A stretch of 64,000 nucleotides of DNA from Chlorops oryzae (Eukaryota > Arthropoda > Insecta > Diptera > Chloropidae): the NCBI GenBank assembly GCA_020466095.1, contig CM035807.1, positions 65,343,050 through 65,407,049 on the forward strand, read 5' to 3'. Of this stretch, positions 52,773 through 62,505 are shown one piece after another. The notes below the pieces were generated by a model, which was given only the letters and a program-made list of their open reading frames with translations, was not told the origin of the DNA and did not search any database. Each line of letters opens with the position of its first letter. The stretch's first letter is position 1. Position numbers and translations under genes: made by a program.

Positions 52773-53380
52773 CTAAAAAAATACAATGAATGCAAAGTTA
52801 AACAAACTTGATGATATTAGAACGAAATTTTAATATTATAATCTTAAGTATAATCTTAAGCTGGCGCACAGTGTTGCTGCTTAATATATAATAATACAAT
52901 TTTTGGCCAATCATAGAATTTATTGTCATAGAAAGATGATTTTCCATTTCTTTCCGTTAATTTATGCAATTTGAAATGAGTTGAATTGTAAATTGCTTTT
53001 GTGTAGATTTTGTAAATAATGCTACAGTTTTACATAGGGGATTTGCTCACATATCGATGTTAACTCCTTAATCCCAGGATTGAGTACGGAATTTCCACAC
53101 AAAAATTTGACGCTAACCCCTCGGCGAAGCGGGCTCAAAAGTTTATCCCGGTAAGAAAATATCTTTGATACTAAATTTAGCTTTAAAAAATACAGGTTTA
53201 AAAAATCAGTTATTTATAAACATTCTGGATCCTAACTCACGGAGTTATGGCAGAGTAAAAAGTGCCAGGTGTACTTGTAAATGCAGGAAACGATTGCATC
53301 GAGGGGTTTAATGTCTCACCTGAAGAATTCAAAAATTTAATAAAAAACATTAAGGTTACACCGGCACACAAAAAACAAAA
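52773..53380 (-). other. Duox intron sequence, no supported feature
   Basis: AT-rich. The 53262-53570 open frame matches nothing I know. Confidence 0.4.
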
Positions 53381-53384
53381 AGTT

Positions 53385-53980
53385 CTGAACTCGGAAAGAG
53401 AGGTACCCTCCGTTATGTTTTTTGGGGTGCAGAACATGAATCTGAAGTCAGATTTTTTCCATCACCCCCAGTTTTCGCCCCAGCCACCCATCAACCCCCC
53501 AAAGGGTGAAATTTTTTTAATATATAAGAAATCGAATCAAGTACCCCCCTTAAGTTTTTTGGTGGTCTAAAGACAAATCTGAGGTCAAAATTTATCCACG
53601 ACCCTGAATTTTGGCTAAAAGCTCTACAGCACCCCTCCCCCGGTGGGTGAAATTAATCGAATACATAGAAAATGAAATGACATATCCCATATGAAGTTTT
53701 TTGATGTGCGCAAAGCGAATCTGAGCTTTAAATTTACCCACCGCACTCTATTATGCTTCTACACCCCTCATCACTAATACACCCCTCACGCCATACCCCT
53801 CCCACCCTACCCCCGGCACACACAAAAAAAAATAGTTCTGAACTCGGAAAGAGAGGTACCCTCCGTTATGTTTTTTGGGGTGCAGAACACGAATCTGAAG
53901 TTAGATTGTTTCCACCACCCCCAGTTTTTGCCCCACCATCCCCAGGAACCCCCCAAAGGGTCAAATTTTTATAATGGGTT
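53385..53980 (+). repeat. Diverged tandem repeats with a palindromic core
   Basis: Two long units (53385-53520 and 53833-53970) share GAACTCGGAAAGAGAGGTAC and TTTTTTGGGGTGCAGAACA. Two weaker ones lie between. Each has AATCTGARGTCAGATT, a near palindrome, then CCACCCCCAGTTTT. Located just 3' of the C-terminal piece of the unclassified transposon gene. Confidence 0.6.
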
Positions 53981-53985
53981 ACTTC

Positions 53986-54224
53986 CTAATTTTGACGTAC
54001 ATAACGTGTCCGTTTTTGTTCAAATGAACGATGAAGCTGGTTTCGAGAACGTGCGGTTACATTTTTATTTGTTTCCTCCCGTTTAATCATCCAGCAATAG
54101 TCTGCTAGCATATTAACGTCCCATCTACACTGATACCTTCTTTCCATTTCCCGTAAATCTTGGTGAAAACGTTCACCTTGTTCTTCGCTATAATCAGTAA
54201 CATTTTCAGGAAAGTAATCAATAT
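53986..54224 (-). pseudogene. Unclassified transposon protein, copy 2, C-terminal part
   Basis: The minus-strand frame reads (D)YFPENVTDYSEEQGERFHQD, LREMERRYQCRWDVNMLADY, CWMIKREET and ends RYVRQN at 53988-53986. It matches the end of copy 1 (SEEQWERLHEDIKEM). The frame is continuous with 59214-59299 once the Jockey insertion is removed. Confidence 0.8.
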
Positions 54225-54614
54225 TTTTTTTTTTTAAACGTTTTATTATTTATTGGATCACTCCTCTAATATAGGAGTCTAGCAATAAGTTTTTAAATTT
54301 AACACCTAATTGGACAATATTACAAATCACAAAGCATTTTCTTAATTGAAAAGTTTATGACTTAGTAATAAGTTCATTGCGGGCCTCGGATACCGAAAAC
54401 TGGGCTTTGCTGATGTGTGAAGAAACACGTAAAATATTGACGGTGCGGGAAAGAAGATTTTAAGCAGCTAGGCTGTGCGTGGATTGCAAAGGTGCATGGA
54501 GTGCACCCACCGAGTATACGATCAGCTAGGAAAGCTGAGTTTATGGATGTGCGTGGATTGCAAGGGTGCATGGAGTGCACCCACCGAGTAGACGATCAGC
54601 TAGGAAAGCTGAGT

Positions 54615-57314
54615 TTATGGATGTGCATGGATTGCACTTGCTGTTGTAGAACGATTTATAATTGCTGGCCGGTCATTTCTTTTCAATCTCGAAGAGTACG
54701 ATGTGTTCGATAATCCACGGGCAAGTGGATTTACATGTCTGCGCAATTTATTGAAGTATTTCTCTTTGATATTGGTGAACTCTGTTTTAACCAGTTCTAC
54801 GTTGAGCTCTTTATGGATCCGTTCATTCGAAACAAACCAAGGAGCTCCTGTTATAGTCCTTAGGATCTTGGACTGTGCTCTTTGCAGGATTTCTATATTC
54901 GAAGAGCTGGCATTTCCATACAATTGTAAACCATACGTCCATATTGGTTTTATAACTTGGTTGTATAGAAGGATTTTATATTCAAGCTTTAGATGAGAGC
55001 GGATATATATTAACCAGTGCAGGATATTGGCTTTAAGCTTCATTTGGGTTCTCTTGGCTTTAATATGCTTACGCCATGTCAGTCTTTTGTCCAAATGAAT
55101 ACCGAGATATGTGACTTCCTCACATTGTGGGATGCGTACATTATTAAGGAAAATGTCTGGAGAAGCTTTTCTATTGAGCGTGAAATTAATGTGTTGACAT
55201 TTAGGCTCATTAATTTTGCTACGCCATTTAGATAACCAGCTTTGGATTTCGCTCAAGTGATCTTGGAGCTAAAAAGTTGCGATACTTATGTTCTTGTGCC
55301 GACTAAGTACCGCTGTGTCATCAGCAAATGTTGAAATCAATATTCTATCGTTATTTGGAATATCTGCTGTGTATACAAGGTAAAGAAAAGGCCCAACAAC
55401 ACTCCCTTGGGGGACTCCCGCGTTTATTTGAAAGGTTTTTGTAATAAATGAGTTATGTCTTACTTGATACGTTCTATGTTTTAAGTATGACTCAAAGATC
55501 GCGTGAAAATTAAAGGGAAGTAATCTTCTGATTTTGTATAACAGTCCGTCATGCCAAACTTTATCGAACGCTTGTTGCACATCAAGGAATACTGCAGAGC
55601 AGTACTCCCGATTTTCATAGGCAAGTCTTATTTCATTTGTAATCCGATTTACCTGTTCAATAGTACCGTGTTGTTTTCTAAACCCGAATTGATGTGTAGG
55701 GATAATGTTCTGCTCTTGCAGATAAGGTGTTAATTTAGCTATGAGTAACTTTTCGAATAAATTTGAGAGACAAGGCAGGAGGCTAATTGGTCTATAAGAG
55801 GATGTTTGAGTAGGATCTTTTCCTGGCTTAGGACCCATTTTAATAACCGACCGTTTCCAATATTTTGGGAAGTAGCTGAATTCAATAATTGCATTAAATA
55901 AGACTGTTGAAAACTGTACTGCTACGAATGGTATATTTTTTAACATTTTTGGAGTGACAAGATCATGTCCCGGGGCTTTTTTGCAGACAAGTTTTTTTTT
56001 TTATGATACCGACCATATCTCTTGAACTGATTTGTATGGAAATTCTACGAGTGTTTTCGGACAAAGTTGGGAGAACATGTTCAGCATTGCTCGGATTCGG
56101 TTGGAATACCTTATTGAGGTGCAAAGCAAAAACCATAACTTTCTCTTCATCTGAGCGCGCCCATCCACTGTTGAGACACCGAACGGGTGTTTCACTCTGT
56201 ACTGGGGTCTTCATAGAGCGGCTAGCCAACCACAAAGAACTACGATTTGAGCCTCTGGGCGTAAGGTACTCGACAAACTTTCGGGTTTTACATTCTTTCT
56301 CCCTATTTAAACTTGCTCTTAGCTTTTTTTCTAATTGTTTTAGCTTGTTTTTGGCCAACGGAGAACGAACCCGCTGCCACTCGCGCCTGAATCTTCGTTT
56401 TTCTGCAACGAGATTTTCAATTTCCCTATTAGAGAAGGCGTGTTTTGTTCCATATTTAGTATGAGGAGTCTATTTTTGTGCTGCTGATGCCAAATTAGAG
56501 TTAAAAACAGTTACGGCATCGTCAATATGATCAATGCATTCAATTTTATAGTTAGTATGAATATGCGCACTTATGTGCTTTTTGAATTTTAACCAATTTG
56601 TGCCTGCATCTGTTAAGCTGGGTGGGCGTTCTACTGGTTCCGGATATTTGTTCAAAACGAATACAACTGGGGAATGATCTGAGGAGAGGTCGGTTGTTGC
56701 TTTTGCAGAAATAAGCTCTCTTGCAATACCTTTAGTTATTCCGAAATCTAAGAGGTCTGGAATTTTTTGGAGATCTGTTGGCCAATAAGTTGGCTGTTTT
56801 GGAGATACAAAGTTTAGAGAATTGTTTTATTGACAATTGCCTTCTATAATTGCTGACCCTTAGGATTGCACGTTCTGGAACCCCAGAAAATGTGCTTTGC
56901 ATTATAGTCTCCTGCTGCTAGGAACTTATCACCTAATGTCTTAAAGAAGTCTAAGAACATTTTTTCGGCTATGCTTAAACGAGGTGGGCAATAAATCGCC
57001 GATAAAACCAGATTTTTACCTCTCACTATTACGTAAAGCGTTGTTGCCTGAAGGAAATCATAACTGTAAGAATCTAGAATAAAATGTTGTATTCTTCTAC
57101 GAATAAGTATACCTGTTCCTCCATGCGCCTTGCCATCTGGGTGGTTGGTTTGATAAAATACATACCCAGGGATTGAGAAGAAATTTTTGTTTGTTAAATG
57201 TGTTTCAGAGAGAAGCATAACGTCAACTTCTTCCTGATTTAAGAAATTCTGAATTTCTAGCTTATGCTTGGGTAACCCGTTCGAATGCCAGGCACAAATT
57301 TTTAGGAAATTCAT
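54615..57314 (-). pseudogene. Jockey ORF2 copy 2, disrupted
   Basis: Endonuclease begins at 57314 (MNFLKICAWHSNGLPK; copy 1 has WN where this has WH, so the catalytic Asn is replaced). It runs to 56844 and, after a frame break, to 56470. The frame ends there with TAG after SAAQK, the same place as in copy 1. The linker follows (56358-55963) with a poly-A slip near 55990-56000. RT is at 55269-55946 (FLDVQQAFDKVWH, STFADDTAVL). A CAG to TAG change stops it at 55269, and the C-terminal part continues in the same frame to 54615. Confidence 0.88.
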
Positions 57315-58879
57315 ATTTTAGCCAAAAGTGCTGTCATTAATTGTGTTTGAATTTGCACAATTCTGTCGAGTGAGCTTTGCATTGTTTGCATAAATTGGGA
57401 CAAACTTTGAGTTAGAGTAAATATCATTATCTCAAGACTACTGTTGTTGTTAGTAGGAGCACTAATAGGGATCGCGGGTTTTAGTGCATTTGCATAAGAA
57501 ACTCCTGGAGTAACGGGGTTCAAATTAAGGTTGTGAGAGGAGAATGGTACCGAAACAGTAATATTTTTTGTAGGATTACGAGCTGATTCCTTTTTAATGT
57601 TGATTCGTTTTTTCAGATCTTGATAAACTAGACAACCTCTGAAATTTGCAGAATGATTTCCATCGCAGTTACTACTTTTAAGTAAATTGCGATCATTTTT
57701 TGATTTTTTATCACAGACTGAGCTGTGATGAAGCTCGCCACATATTACACACACGGTGCGCAATGTACAATACGATTTTGTGTGTCCAAATTCTTGGAAG
57801 TTGGCACATTGTATGGGACCATTTCTTTTATGTGGCTCTTCTACCGTTATTTTACGATGCAACAGGAATTGCAAATTGTATATCGGATAGATTTCGTTTT
57901 TTTTAAGCTTTAAGTTGTCCGGCAACAGATCAATTTTAAACATAGGCTGAGGAATTTTGGCTTTGTTAAATATATTTATAACCGATCTTGCGTGAAAACC
58001 ATTCTCTTCTAGCGCACTCTTTATTTCGTTTGTGTCAACATCTGCTTCAATACCTTTGATCACTACTGTAATGCCTTTGCTGCTCTTCAGCTGGTATGTG
58101 TAAAAATTTTTATTCGCTCCTTCAAACTCTTTTACAACTTTTCGGTAACTGTCTTCCGTGTTTGTTTGAATTTTAGTTTCATGGATATTACCCCTAGTTA
58201 AAGGAACTACGTAAAAGTTGCTATTTCCTAATAAATTAGCTAATTTGGCAACAAGTGCATTCGAGCTCCGCTCGCGTAAATAGATTGGGGGCGGTTTAAA
58301 TACTTTTTTTGATTGATTTTCTGTTGAATTTTCATCAGAAATTGCAGCAAGTGGAGCGAACCGATTACCAATTAGTGTTTCTTGAGAAGCAGGAGCTTCC
58401 ATTTTATTAAGTTTGGCCCTGTTGTCATTTTTTCCGGAAGGGCTTCTCTTCCTCTTCGTAATATAAATATAACGGTGCATACCGATTAGCACCGCCTGCT
58501 GCTTGTTTTGCTCTTTATTCATTTCAGCAACTATTGGACTTTGTTTGGACGAATTAAGTTCAATTACATCTCTAGAAAGAGCGTCCAAAGGCGAATTTGA
58601 TAAAATACTCTTAGGAGTGTTGTTAGGGCTATTTTTCTTAACGCTTAGAGAGATTATTCCACTGGTAGAGTTCGATCTCTTTCTTTCGAACTGGATTTTA
58701 ATATTTTTGAATTGGCTTATACCTGGCTGTTCACTTGTAGACTGGTCCAGATTGTCACCATTTTGTGTAATTTCCCTACTGGGAATTAGTAAATGTTCCC
58801 TACCGGGATGTTGATTAAGCCCAGCTTTTAACTGGTTCGTGTCGCAGCTATTGGATGGTGGACTGTGTCCGATTGGCAT
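57311..58879 (-). CDS. Jockey ORF1 (gag-like), intact
   Basis: 522 codons from the ATG at 58879 to the TAA at 57311-57313 with no internal stop. It has eight A at the site where copy 1 has ten. Order: polar N-terminal region (1-190), an RRM/PRE_C2HC-like region (about 195-345, YVVPLTRGN through YPIYNLQF), zinc-knuckle region (about 365-430: CVICGELHHSSVC, SSNCDGNHSANFRGC) and a Ser/Asn-rich tail with LTQSLSQFMQTMQSSLDRIV, likely a short coiled coil. Two knuckle Cys are replaced (QCANF and KSSNC). It ends in an ATGA overlap with ORF2. The protein binds element RNA. Confidence 0.85.
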   Translation of the reverse strand: MPIGHSPPSNSCDTNQLKAGLNQHPGREHLLIPSREITQNGDNLDQSTSEQPGISQFKNIKIQFERKRSNSTSGIISLSVKKNSPNNTPKSILSNSPLDALSRDVIELNSSKQSPIVAEMNKEQNKQQAVLIGMHRYIYITKRKRSPSGKNDNRAKLNKMEAPASQETLIGNRFAPLAAISDENSTENQSKKVFKPPPIYLRERSSNALVAKLANLLGNSNFYVVPLTRGNIHETKIQTNTEDSYRKVVKEFEGANKNFYTYQLKSSKGITVVIKGIEADVDTNEIKSALEENGFHARSVINIFNKAKIPQPMFKIDLLPDNLKLKKNEIYPIYNLQFLLHRKITVEEPHKRNGPIQCANFQEFGHTKSYCTLRTVCVICGELHHSSVCDKKSKNDRNLLKSSNCDGNHSANFRGCLVYQDLKKRINIKKESARNPTKNITVSVPFSSHNLNLNPVTPGVSYANALKPAIPISAPTNNNSSLEIMIFTLTQSLSQFMQTMQSSLDRIVQIQTQLMTALLAKI

Positions 58880-59213
58880 CACTTTCGGGCAGAGCAGCTA
58901 GCTGCTGCAGCAGCTGCAGAGACCGATTGTCTCTTTCTGTCGTTTCTAGAAGTTGGACGACAACAAATAATATACGGATGTCCGTTTGTATTATATATTC
59001 ACTACACTTATCTTTATTTTGTGTTTCAAACACACAATTTACTGGTGGAGCGGCACAAAAACACTGCAGTCCTCCTTGGAGAATACTTTTGAGCTTTGCT
59101 CAAATTAATGCAGGTTGCTCAATATTTACTTTTTGTTTTTATTTATTATTGTTTACGGAGCGCGAAACTATATACGTCAGTCTTCGACAAGGGTTGCCAG
59201 ATCGTATATCGTA

Positions 59214-59299
59214 TATCAATATTTGAATCTAAAAAATGAAGCTTTAAGTTCATGAGGCATCCCAACTTGTGAAAATCGTTAACCATCTTTTCTACAATG
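59214..59299 (-). pseudogene. Unclassified transposon protein, copy 2, middle part
   Basis: Encodes KMVNDFHKLGCLMNLKLHFL and DSNID between the Transib insertion on one side and the Jockey insertion on the other. It matches LGCNMSLKVHFLDSHLD-type sequence of the family and copy 1 VHFLDSHLEN. It includes one copy of each target duplication (CAATG at 59295-59299, ATATTGAT at 59214-59221). Confidence 0.8.
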
Positions 59300-59349
59300 C
59301 ACTATGTTGCAAAATGCCTTTTTTGGCCAAAAGTCGAAGGACTTTTTTC

Positions 59350-59690
59350 GCTGATTCCGAATCTGAAGTCAGATTTTCAAAAAACAAAATGGCGGCCTTT
59401 TTTTCTAAAATCTATATAAGTGTTCGTTAATATGTTGTCTAGGGGGTCTTAAGACTCGCTGATTCCGAATCTGAAGTCAGATTTATAAAAAAAACAAAAT
59501 GGCAGATCCAATATGGCGGCCTTTTTTCCTAAAATCTAATTAAGTCTTCGTTAATATGTGGTCTAGGGGGTTTTAAGACTCGCTGATTCCGAATCTGAAG
59601 TCAGATTTTTAAAAAACAAAATGGCGGATCCAATATGGCGGCCTTTTTTTCTAAAATCTAATGAAATCTTCGTTAGTCTATGATGCAGGG
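59350..59690 (+). repeat. Subterminal tandem repeats of the Transib
   Basis: GCTGATTCCGAATCTGAAGT recurs at about 59350, 59458 and 59582, followed each time by AAAACAAAATGGC and a GGCGGCCTTTTTT stretch. Period 108 to 124 bp. The core AATCTGAAGTCAGATT is a near palindrome. Confidence 0.85.
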
Positions 59691-59889
59691 GTTTTGGGTT
59701 TGACGATTTGGAGTTTGTAGAAGTTGCCATATTTGATACTAAAACTTCGTTTGAATTAACAGACTTACATTTAAAAACACTTAATAAAAAGAAGATGGTA
59801 ATTTGTTATTTTGTTATTTATATTGTTAGTTATTTTAACAAAAAAAATTATGTGGAATACAAAACGGGTCGCTACCCAGTATTATTTCT

Positions 59890-61990
59890 TCAAACCTCCC
59901 CAAAGCTTTCTGCATCAGATTGTTCGCCATTACTCTCTTCGATTTGAGCTTCACATTTCAATATCGACAATACTTCCTTCGGAAGCTTAATTTTTCTTTT
60001 TTGTCGTGACCGTTTTTCTAGGTATAAACTAGATATAAGAGGATCAGATGAATCAATCGCACGATTAAAAATATCTTCGAGATTGTGTTCTCGACTATCT
60101 TTCCTCGCGTGGTGCAATCGATCAGATTTATAATATTTATGTCGTGCTTCAGCTGCCTCCTCACTTAGAACTCCAATAGGAAGCAATGCCTTTTGCATAA
60201 TTTGCTTGGAATGTATTAGTAATTTATGTACTGTTGGAGTCATAGGTAACCAAGGATACGCTTCCATGAACAAGTGAGCTGTTTCAAAACACAAAGTTTG
60301 AAATTTCTCCAAATCTAGCTGCAGTTGGCACGATAAAGCAATTAAAATGGTTTATAACTTGCGAATAAGGTCAAAATCTACACCAGTTATTTCAGAAAAC
60401 AAATTCCCATTTTCAAAAGCACGTCGAGCAGTGTTACCATCATTGCTACCACCAAATCCTCCTGACTTTGGCTTGTGCACTCGCAAGCCCATTTTTTCCA
60501 TAAATGCATGCTGTATAGATTTTTTTCGTTCTGCAACAGCTTCTTTGTCAACCTGGTTCATTGCTTTCCACTTCTTAATTTGCAGCTTGTAGCTGATTCC
60601 TAAAACAAATTCAAAAAAGCGTATTCTGCAGTGAAGTGGGCTCCATATTTTAAATTTTCTTCTTTTGGGTTAAATATTTCTGAAGAAAAGTCTCTTACGT
60701 TCAAAAAATCCCCAGGAAGAGCTCCACAAATAGGGCACGCTTGAAAAGATTTTGTGCCAGTCAAGATATTCAAAACTTTGCCATCAATTAAAGTCAAATA
60801 CAATTGAAATGTTACAGTTATTGTCACGTTTTCCGCAATTTGAAAAACAAACTTCTGCAAATTATTTATTTCGCTTTTAATGTTGATATCTTCGTTAAGA
60901 ACAACTTCTTTGGTTTCTTTCACAAATTCCAGCTTGAGGGGCCTGCAAAATCTCATTGACTGCGGGGTGGGGTTTTCCCACAAAATTTTCCCACTTGTGC
61001 CAATCAAACGTAAAGGAATAAGAGTTGTTGCGAATAGTGATGAATCAAAATCTTCATAAGTACCTTCATCAGTATAGATTTGCTTAAAATTTGAATGTCC
61101 AGTGCTACTGTCAAAGCCGTAACTTAGCATCAATGTTACTTCATTTTCTTCAATCTCATTTGTCAGTAGCTCTGCTGTTATAGCTTCCTTGTCTATGGAA
61201 ATAATTCGATCCACGGTGTTATTTAAAAGGGACTGCAACGATACTTTTGCGACTGTTTCACTCACACTTATTCCATCGGGCCTGCATTGCTTTTTATAGG
61301 CTAAAATTTTCCTATATGATGGATATATGGGACAATTACGCTTTTTGCTTTCCTCATATATACTTGTATATTGTTGTACCGTAAAAATATTTTCCATTAT
61401 AAATGCGTGCGCCTCACTAACCGACATACAGTTCGGCTTATTTTCGGTCTCTATAACCCGACGGATTTTAGATGCCCTAGTTGGAGTAGCCACAGATTTT
61501 TTCAAGACCGCGGCCAAATCTTTTTAACCTTGCTTGCGCGCTGACATACTTGCTGCATTGACTAATAAGTTCGTTTCATTTAAGTTTTCTGCACACAAAT
61601 TCGAGGCAATTTTCCTTTTGCTTCTTTCAGATTTAGATCGGAAAGGCAGGGCAGGTCGGCCTGTTATTTTTTTGGAATCTTTACCCTTGCTCAAAAAAAA
61701 TGTTTCCTCCTTAAGCCAATCACCACACTTATTTCTAAAAGCTCCAATGTCCCGATGAACGCTTTGCAACCTCTTCCCAATATTTTTACAGAAACTTCCC
61801 GTTTTCAACACCAAATGCTCCATATGTGGATTTGGAACACCACTACCCGACGCAGAAGCTGTAATAAGCTCGGTAACTGCATTTCTTCTTACTGTGAACG
61901 CAGCTCGCACATGTCCGTGCCAAACAGAAAACAACTCTGCGTTGCTGAAGCGAAGGGTGCCTTTAAAAAATCAAAAATTATACGCTATTA
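59890..61990 (-). pseudogene. Transib/RAG1-like transposase, decayed
   Basis: Right to left: N-terminal region to 61524 (HRDIGAFRNKCGDWLKEETF, GRPALPFRSKSERSKRK), a TAA at 61524, then 61517-60600 in the same frame. This has VTLMLSYGFDSSTGHSNFKQ (first catalytic Asp region), LIPLRLIGTSGKILWENPTP and the zinc-binding CPICGALPGDF. A frameshift near 60630 leads to SPLHCRIRFFEFVLGISYKL and NDGNTARRAF (60352-60630). A TAA at 60352 follows, then 60312-59890 with TPTVHKLLIH, LPIGVLSEEAAEARHKYYKS (last catalytic acid region). In total two stops and one frameshift. The ends support Transib; catalytic positions are assigned from memory of RAG1. Confidence 0.75.
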
Positions 61991-62505
61991 GGCCAATTTA
62001 GGCAAAACACATTTGCGCAGTAAGATTCAGAATTTCATGCACTTTTTAATGGTATCGGAGTTTTGGTGATCCAAAGTTAACCAACATAACTTTTTTTCCA
62101 TCAAACATGAGATATCGCTTAAAATGTTAGCATTTTAAGTCTTTTTAAAAACACACCATTTAAGCCGAAACCAAAAACTTTCATCATTTTTGCAATACAA
62201 ATGGCCGAAACACTTACCGTTAAGAGTCTGACTCATTTTTTCGATTTCCGTTTTTATATTGTAAATGCGAGTTTTCCGTTCCTCAAAAGTTGTGTATTTT
62301 ACAAACAAAAAACTAAGAACACGTTTCTTCAGCAAATGCCTACTTTGATTGCCTATAGGTCAACGGTAAATCAAGCTACAACAAAGTTTTTGGTATTTTT
62401 ATCATATTTGAAGTTTCTACTATTCGTAAACAAAAAGAAAAACATTATTTGGACATCTTCATTTTACGACTTTCGGCCAAAAAAAGGTCATTTTGCAAAA
62501 CAGTG

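Larger units (their letters stand above)
54225..59213 (-). mobile_element. Jockey-clade non-LTR retrotransposon, copy 2
   Basis: Minus-oriented, full length: the A-tail lies at the left (T run 54225-54236) and the 5' start GGCAACCCTTGTCGAAGACT at 59197. The 8-bp duplication ATATTGAT (minus strand) is found at 54217-54224 and 59214-59221. Sixteen extra bases (ATACGATATACGATCT) lie between the duplication and the shared 5' start. It is highly similar to copy 1 throughout, including the 74-bp repeat. It interrupts the unclassified transposon gene. Confidence 0.92.
59300..62505 (-). mobile_element. Transib transposon (RAG1-like family)
   Basis: The left end CACTATGTTGCAAAATG and inverse right end CACTGTTTTGCAAAATG match the Transib CACWRTG terminus; similarity continues through TTGGCCRAAAGTCG. 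A 5-bp duplication CAATG flanks it (59295-59299 and 62506-62510), the size expected for Transib. A decayed transposase gene is inside on the minus strand. Three tandem repeats lie near the left end. Transib elements share ancestry with the RAG1 recombinase. Confidence 0.85.

Noticed and set aside
53262..53570. 102-codon frame as a host gene
   Set aside because: It runs into diverged tandem repeats shared with 53833-53970 and has no recognised domain.
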